Made by a program: the position numbers and the translations under genes. Shown one piece after another: positions 47,226-51,444 of a stretch of DNA of 51,444 nt. Each line of letters opens with the position of its first letter. The stretch's first letter is position 1. The notes beneath the pieces are model-generated. The model was given only the letters and a program-made list of their open reading frames with translations. It was not told the DNA's origin and searched no databases. The stretch spans positions 1 to 51,444 of the forward strand of contig JANQGV010000284.1 in NCBI GenBank assembly GCA_028282925.1. The letters are read 5' to 3'. The stretch comes from Thermodesulfobacteriota bacterium. GTDB lineage: Bacteria > Desulfobacterota > WTBG01 > CAIYCZ01 > CAIRTM01.

Positions 47226-48188
47226 ATGAGACTTAAAGCTTTTACCGGCAATATATCCTTTGCCCTCGCCTGTGCCGGCATCTACATTGGTGCTGTTGCC
47301 TTTTACTGTTTCCTGTCCTACCGCAACAATGAAAAGACCATCATGAACGAAATAGACCGGAAACTGCTCATAACCGCTCAAAGCATTAAATACATGCTGG
47401 CCCCCGATTTTCATGATCGGGCAGTAGACGTTAATTCAATCTCACCCGCAGAAAAAATCCGCAACCGTGACGCCGTCTCCGCCTTTGCCGCTGAAACTGA
47501 TTTCGAGTATGTGTATACTCTTATCGAAAAAAACGGCGTATTCTATTTTGCGGCCCCCACCGTCACCCCGGAAGACCTGCAGGAGCGGAAGTGGTGGTAC
47601 TTTTATCCCTATAAAGACATCCCGGAAGAATTCATAAAGGCCTTTGAAACAAAAAAAACCCGTTATGCCGACTACTCCGACCGATGGGGGGAATTCAGAT
47701 CAGTAGCCCTGCCCCGGACATCGCCCGGCGGCAGAACCTATCTGGCCTGTGCCGATTACAAAATATCATTCGTCAAAGGACTGCTGTATCAAAGCGCGAT
47801 CGAGGCCCTGATCTCTGCCGGATACTTTTTTTTATGTACGTTTCCCTTGATGTTTTTGTTCCGTCGGATGTACAGGGCCTATGCAGCCGACCTCCTTGGG
47901 GTCAACCGCGAACTGCAAAACCATCAAGATCATCTGGAAGAGCTCGTTGAAGAGAGAACCAGGGAACTGGAATCGGAAAAACAGAAACTGTCCCATGCCC
48001 TGGATGAAGTGTCTGCGTTAAGCGGCCTTTTGCCCATCTGTTCCGCCTGTAAAAAAATCCGGGACGATCAGGGCTACTGGAACCGGATTGAAAACTACAT
48101 TGAAGAACGCTCCGAGGCACAGTTCAGTCACAGCCTCTGCCCGGAATGCAGCCAGAAACTGTACCCGAAGCTTTTCAAAAAAGGGTAG
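47226..48188 (+). CDS. Membrane sensor-like protein with coiled coil and Cys-rich C-terminal tail, no catalytic output domain
   Basis: Two TMs flanking a periplasmic region, EELVEERTRELESEKQKL coiled coil, then LPICSACKKIRDDQGYWNRIENYIEERSEAQFSHSLCPECSQKLYP. Confidence 0.75.
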   Translation: MRLKAFTGNISFALACAGIYIGAVAFYCFLSYRNNEKTIMNEIDRKLLITAQSIKYMLAPDFHDRAVDVNSISPAEKIRNRDAVSAFAAETDFEYVYTLIEKNGVFYFAAPTVTPEDLQERKWWYFYPYKDIPEEFIKAFETKKTRYADYSDRWGEFRSVALPRTSPGGRTYLACADYKISFVKGLLYQSAIEALISAGYFFLCTFPLMFLFRRMYRAYAADLLGVNRELQNHQDHLEELVEERTRELESEKQKLSHALDEVSALSGLLPICSACKKIRDDQGYWNRIENYIEERSEAQFSHSLCPECSQKLYPKLFKKG

Positions 48189-48206
48189 CGCCTTCCGTGC
48201 TGAATA

Positions 48207-48416
48207 CAGTTATTCCTTGACTCTCTCGGAAAAATGCTGGCTTCGTGCCTGATGATAATGGGCTACGGCATCATTGCCGTGCCCACCGGTATCGTAACTG
48301 CTGAATTTTCCAAAGCCGCCCGCAACAAAATCTCTACTCAGGCATGCCCGGAGTGCGGTGCCGAAGGCCACGACCCCGATGCAAAACACTGTAAATACTG
48401 CGGAGCATCCCTGTAA
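48207..48416 (+). pseudogene. C-terminal remnant of a voltage-gated (Kv-like) ion channel: S6 segment plus zinc ribbon
   Basis: [32 protein letters not shown]...[24 protein letters not shown]; in-frame stop (tga 48201-48203) shortly upstream; no S1-S5. Confidence 0.65.
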
Positions 48417-48557
48417 ACCGTTCCGGCTGTCGCGTTGTATTTAAAAATCAATATTAGTTACGAAAATTATTCCTGCCTACAACAACTTTTGAATAAAAAT
48501 CGTAAAAATCAACACTTTTAATCTTGAAAAAACTCTTTTTGCGTGTTAGAAATTATA

Positions 48558-48563
48558 TATAAT
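48558..48563 (+). promoter_or_regulatory. Candidate -10 box (TATAAT) upstream of the riboswitch
   Basis: AAATTATATATAATCG in an AT-rich leader about 35 nt before the aptamer; no convincing -35. Confidence 0.35.
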
Positions 48564-48596
48564 CGAAACTTATTTTATATACATATAAGAATAAGA

Positions 48597-48690
48597 CTCT
48601 GCACAGGGCAAACTACGCCGAAAGGGTAGGACGCAAAGTCACCGGTCCTCAACGGGTGTATAATCCGTAAGGACGGCGGGACCGCCAGAG
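48597..48690 (+). ncRNA. c-di-GMP-I (GEMM-I) riboswitch aptamer
   Basis: GCACAGGGCAAAC..CCGAAAGG..GGACGCAAAG..ACCGG consensus; GAAA tetraloop; closing stem CTCTG/CAGAG; P2 stem GTCCT/AGGAC. Confidence 0.93.
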
Positions 48691-48712
48691 GCTGAAAGAG
48701 AAGCGTGTAAAG

Positions 48713-48747
48713 CCTGCCCTGGAATACATCCAGCGGCAGGTTTTTTT
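48713..48747 (+). terminator. Rho-independent terminator, expression platform of the c-di-GMP riboswitch
   Basis: CCTGCC-CTGGA-ATACA-TCCAG-C-GGCAGG followed by TTTTTTT. Confidence 0.9.
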
Positions 48748-48791
48748 ATTATCTTTACGGGTAAAAACACAAACATTTCGGGAGGCTCCTC

Positions 48792-49949
48792 ATGGTCGAC
48801 TTACGGGAAATGACCGTTCTCGTCGTTGATGACATGGAAAACATGTATAACTCCATTCGCAGTATCATGCGGGTACTGAAATTCGGACGCCGGTTCTACT
48901 ATGCCGAAAACGCCGAAGAAGCCCTGAAATTGCTTAAGGATCAGGACCTTCCCATTGACCTGCTGATTCTCGACAACAATATGCCGGGGATGAAGGGGGT
49001 GGAGCTGTTGCAGATGATTCGCGATGATACATCCCTGCGTGAATTGCCGGTGGTTATGATAACGGCCGATGCACAGCAGGAGTTCGTAACCATGGCCGCC
49101 GAATCTGAAATCGACGCCTATCTGCTGAAACCGATAACCGTCGGGCTCGTTAACGAAAAGATCCCTCCGGTCATAGAACGGGCCAACGATCCTCCGCCCA
49201 TGATGCTGCACCTAAAACAGGCCTATAAATACGAAGAGGAAGGCGATCTTGAAAAAGCCGTTCTCGAAGCACAGAAGGCTCTGGCCGAAAATCCCGACTC
49301 TTCCCGGCCGGTCCGGGAACTGGGTAAACTGTATATGCAGGCAGGAGATCTGCCCAGTGCCGAAAAGCACCTTCTGAAAGCGGCTAAAATGAATCACCTT
49401 GATGTAATCGCATTTAATCACCTGGGTGACCTGTATCTTGCCCAAAACGACCTGGACAATGCCCTGAACTATTATTCCCGGGCCGTTGAAATCAGCCCCC
49501 GCAATTATGAGCGGAGCCTGAACCTGGGCAAGCTGATGATACAGAAACACCTCACCGATAAGGCGGTGCCGGTTCTCAACAAGGTGTATGAACTGGCGGG
49601 CGATCAGCAGCAGGTGAAGGAAGAAATAATCGATCTGTGTCTTCAAGAGGGAGAAACGGACTACGCCGAGAAACTGCTCAAGGGCCTTGTGTCCGTGAGT
49701 CCCGGTCGTGGCGATCTCCTGCACAAGCTCGGGCGCATATCATTACAAAACGGCAACGATACCGATGCGCTCAAATATCTCTCTGAAGCCGAACAGTTCG
49801 ACCGGAACAATACGGACATAAAGCTGCACATGGCACAGGTGTACATTTCCCAAGGGATGCTTCTCCGGGCGGAAACACCCTTAAAGGCGGTTCTGGAAAT
49901 CAACCCCGAACACAAAGAAGCCCGGGAAATGCTGCGCCAGTGCGTATAA
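48792..49949 (+). CDS. Response regulator receiver domain fused to TPR repeats
   Basis: VLVVDDMENMYNSIRSIM, LILDNNMPGMKG, VVMITADA, LLKPI; then TPR units (e.g. VIAFNHLGDLYLAQNDLDNALNYYSRAVEISP). Confidence 0.92.
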   Translation: MVDLREMTVLVVDDMENMYNSIRSIMRVLKFGRRFYYAENAEEALKLLKDQDLPIDLLILDNNMPGMKGVELLQMIRDDTSLRELPVVMITADAQQEFVTMAAESEIDAYLLKPITVGLVNEKIPPVIERANDPPPMMLHLKQAYKYEEEGDLEKAVLEAQKALAENPDSSRPVRELGKLYMQAGDLPSAEKHLLKAAKMNHLDVIAFNHLGDLYLAQNDLDNALNYYSRAVEISPRNYERSLNLGKLMIQKHLTDKAVPVLNKVYELAGDQQQVKEEIIDLCLQEGETDYAEKLLKGLVSVSPGRGDLLHKLGRISLQNGNDTDALKYLSEAEQFDRNNTDIKLHMAQVYISQGMLLRAETPLKAVLEINPEHKEAREMLRQCV

Positions 49950-50042
49950 CCTGCTCTGCAGCAGCGTACAAGCAGTGCTTCTGCATCTGGCAGGAGTCTG
50001 TTCACAGTCAGGTAATCAAGCACGAATCGTAAGGCAAAACCC

Positions 50043-51107
50043 ATGTACGACGACCGCGGTTATTTTTCAATGCCCCCCGGTGCGATCCTGCCGGGCAAGC
50101 TGGGCGCATTCAGCATGTATCTGAAAACGCCCGACAGCAAGTTCCCGGTGCTGTTTGCCCGTGCCGGCGAAGTGGTCAGTCCTGCAGTACTGCAACGGCT
50201 TGAGGATACCGGTGTGCGGGAAGTATTCATCCGCACCGAAGATAAAGTGAACTTCGACCGATACCTGGAGGACCACCTCGAGCTGATCCTCAACAATACC
50301 GGGGTGGACCTCGAAAAACGCACCGAGGTCTTTACCCGTGTATCCATATCCCTCATTCGGGAATCCTTTGACCTTGTTACCAGGGAGGGTATCACCCACG
50401 ATGTTACCTCTCGGCTCGAGCATATGGTCCGCAACACGACCGTCTTTTTAACCCGCCAGAATACCCTTCCCGTGCTGTCCATGATGATCGGGTACGATTA
50501 CGATACCTACCGGCACTCTATGCTTGTATACTGGTACACCACCGCCCTGATGCATTACTGCCGGGATCTGATTGAGCAGCATATTTTCGAGGATTTCGAT
50601 GAATACCTGGTAAAGGGAGGTGTGGCCGCGCTGCTGCACGACATCGGGAAAACCATGATTGATCCCCGCATCATAAAAAAACCGGACAGCCTGTCCGAAT
50701 ACGAATATACCATCATCAAATCACACCCGTCCCATGCCATGGCCATTCTGCTTGAAATCGACATACATATCAGCATTAAAAAAGCGATTCTGCACCACCA
50801 TGAGGACTATAACGGCAATGGGTATCCGTTCGGCCTTGCCGGAAACGACATTCCGCTCCTGTCCCGCATTATCCGGATTACCGATGTGTTCGAAGCCATA
50901 ACCAGTCGCCGTCCCTATAAAGAAGCGATTACCCCGTTTCAGGCCCGGACCATCATGCTCGGTGAACTCTCCGGCCTGAAACCCGAACTGACACAGGATC
51001 CCCGCGACCATAATGCTTCGGGGTATTTCGACGGTGAAATTCTACACCTCTTTTTCAGTATGCTTGAAGAAAACAGGGTAATCGAACCGGAAGAGGTTGC
51101 ACCATAG
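50043..51107 (+). CDS. HD-GYP domain protein (candidate c-di-GMP phosphodiesterase)
   Basis: ALLHDIGKTMIDPRI; HHEDYNGNGYPFGLAGNDIPLLSRIIRITDVFEAITSRRPYKEA. Confidence 0.92.
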   Translation: MYDDRGYFSMPPGAILPGKLGAFSMYLKTPDSKFPVLFARAGEVVSPAVLQRLEDTGVREVFIRTEDKVNFDRYLEDHLELILNNTGVDLEKRTEVFTRVSISLIRESFDLVTREGITHDVTSRLEHMVRNTTVFLTRQNTLPVLSMMIGYDYDTYRHSMLVYWYTTALMHYCRDLIEQHIFEDFDEYLVKGGVAALLHDIGKTMIDPRIIKKPDSLSEYEYTIIKSHPSHAMAILLEIDIHISIKKAILHHHEDYNGNGYPFGLAGNDIPLLSRIIRITDVFEAITSRRPYKEAITPFQARTIMLGELSGLKPELTQDPRDHNASGYFDGEILHLFFSMLEENRVIEPEEVAP

Positions 51108-51146
51108 CCCCTCCCCCCTCATTCGGCAACACATTTTCAAGACGGA

Positions 51147-51444
51147 TCATCCGACATCGTGCCAGGTAAAAACCTTTGGTGAAATCAGGGCGTTGCAGGC
51201 CCGGGCAACGGCAACGGTCTCCCGGTGCAGCACATTCAGCAGAACCATACTCAGCCCTGACGCCGCCAGCATCGGGAGATAGGTACGCTCAAGAAGCCGT
51301 TTTTTTTCGCGGCCGCCGTCACCGGCAGTCAGGTTTGAAAGGCCGCCGATTGTCCGCACGGGAAACCCCAGCACGTCCGGCAGCAACCGGACAACCTCCA
51401 CCGCCTCCATGGCCTGCCGGTTGCCCTCGTGCCACATAACCGGG
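51147..51444 (-). CDS. Pterin-binding / methyltetrahydrofolate methyltransferase family protein, 5' end outside window
   Basis: FPVRTIGGLSNLTAGDGGREKKRLLERTYLPMLAASGLSMVLLNVLHRETV resembles the pterin-binding C-terminus (GLSN motif). Confidence 0.6.
   Translation of the reverse strand, partial: PVMWHEGNRQAMEAVEVVRLLPDVLGFPVRTIGGLSNLTAGDGGREKKRLLERTYLPMLAASGLSMVLLNVLHRETVAVARACNALISPKVFTWHDVG

Noticed and set aside
1-51444. Many 60-300 aa ORFs antisense to or overlapping the annotated genes (e.g. 3284..4141 +, 4521..5684 +, 8944..9867 +, 29701..30978 +, 35814..36692 -)
   Set aside because: They lie opposite or out of frame with ORFs carrying clear family motifs, have low-complexity Arg/His/Pro/Gly-rich composition typical of shadow frames in GC-rich coding DNA, and show no recognisable domains
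1-51444. CRISPR arrays, tRNA, rRNA, phage or IS transposase genes
   Set aside because: Looked for regularly spaced direct repeats, tRNA-like cloverleaf/TTCGA motifs and transposase/integrase motifs; none recognised by eye

Overview
A 51-kb bacterial chromosomal window; gene content suggests a Deltaproteobacteria/Desulfobacterota-like organism, but this is inference. Left part (about 0.3-20.6 kb, all minus strand) is an exopolysaccharide (EPS) locus: Wza-like exporter, Wzz/BY-kinase-like protein, Wzy, Wzx, five glycosyltransferases, methyltransferase, GH51-like hydrolase, radical SAM/SPASM protein, a C25 (gingipain-type) peptidase, a sulfotransferase and a small secreted repeat protein. Middle part (21-34.7 kb) is mostly housekeeping: DksA-like, RlmN, LysM lipoprotein, ComEC, propeller/transglutaminase-like protein, Acd-EtfB-EtfA, HDOD protein and a CheD-like protein. 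The 35-44 kb segment holds three GT-C-like membrane proteins, two GT2 enzymes and a Thr-rich PKD protein. The right end (44.7-51.1 kb) is a c-di-GMP-flavoured neighbourhood: GGDEF protein, membrane sensor, a clear GEMM-I (c-di-GMP-I) riboswitch with terminator, receiver-TPR protein and HD-GYP protein. Points of interest: (1) a riboswitch whose 5' aptamer core is complementary to the terminator arm; (2) a dispersed ~130-bp palindromic repeat family, one copy with perfect 16-bp inverted ends; (3) several proteins whose expected catalytic residues are substituted (CheD-like, transglutaminase-like, BY-kinase-like); (4) an 18-residue aromatic tandem repeat in a secreted protein; (5) a voltage-gated channel remnant. 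No CRISPR array, rRNA or tRNA was recognised. All homology calls are from reading motifs; no searches were run.
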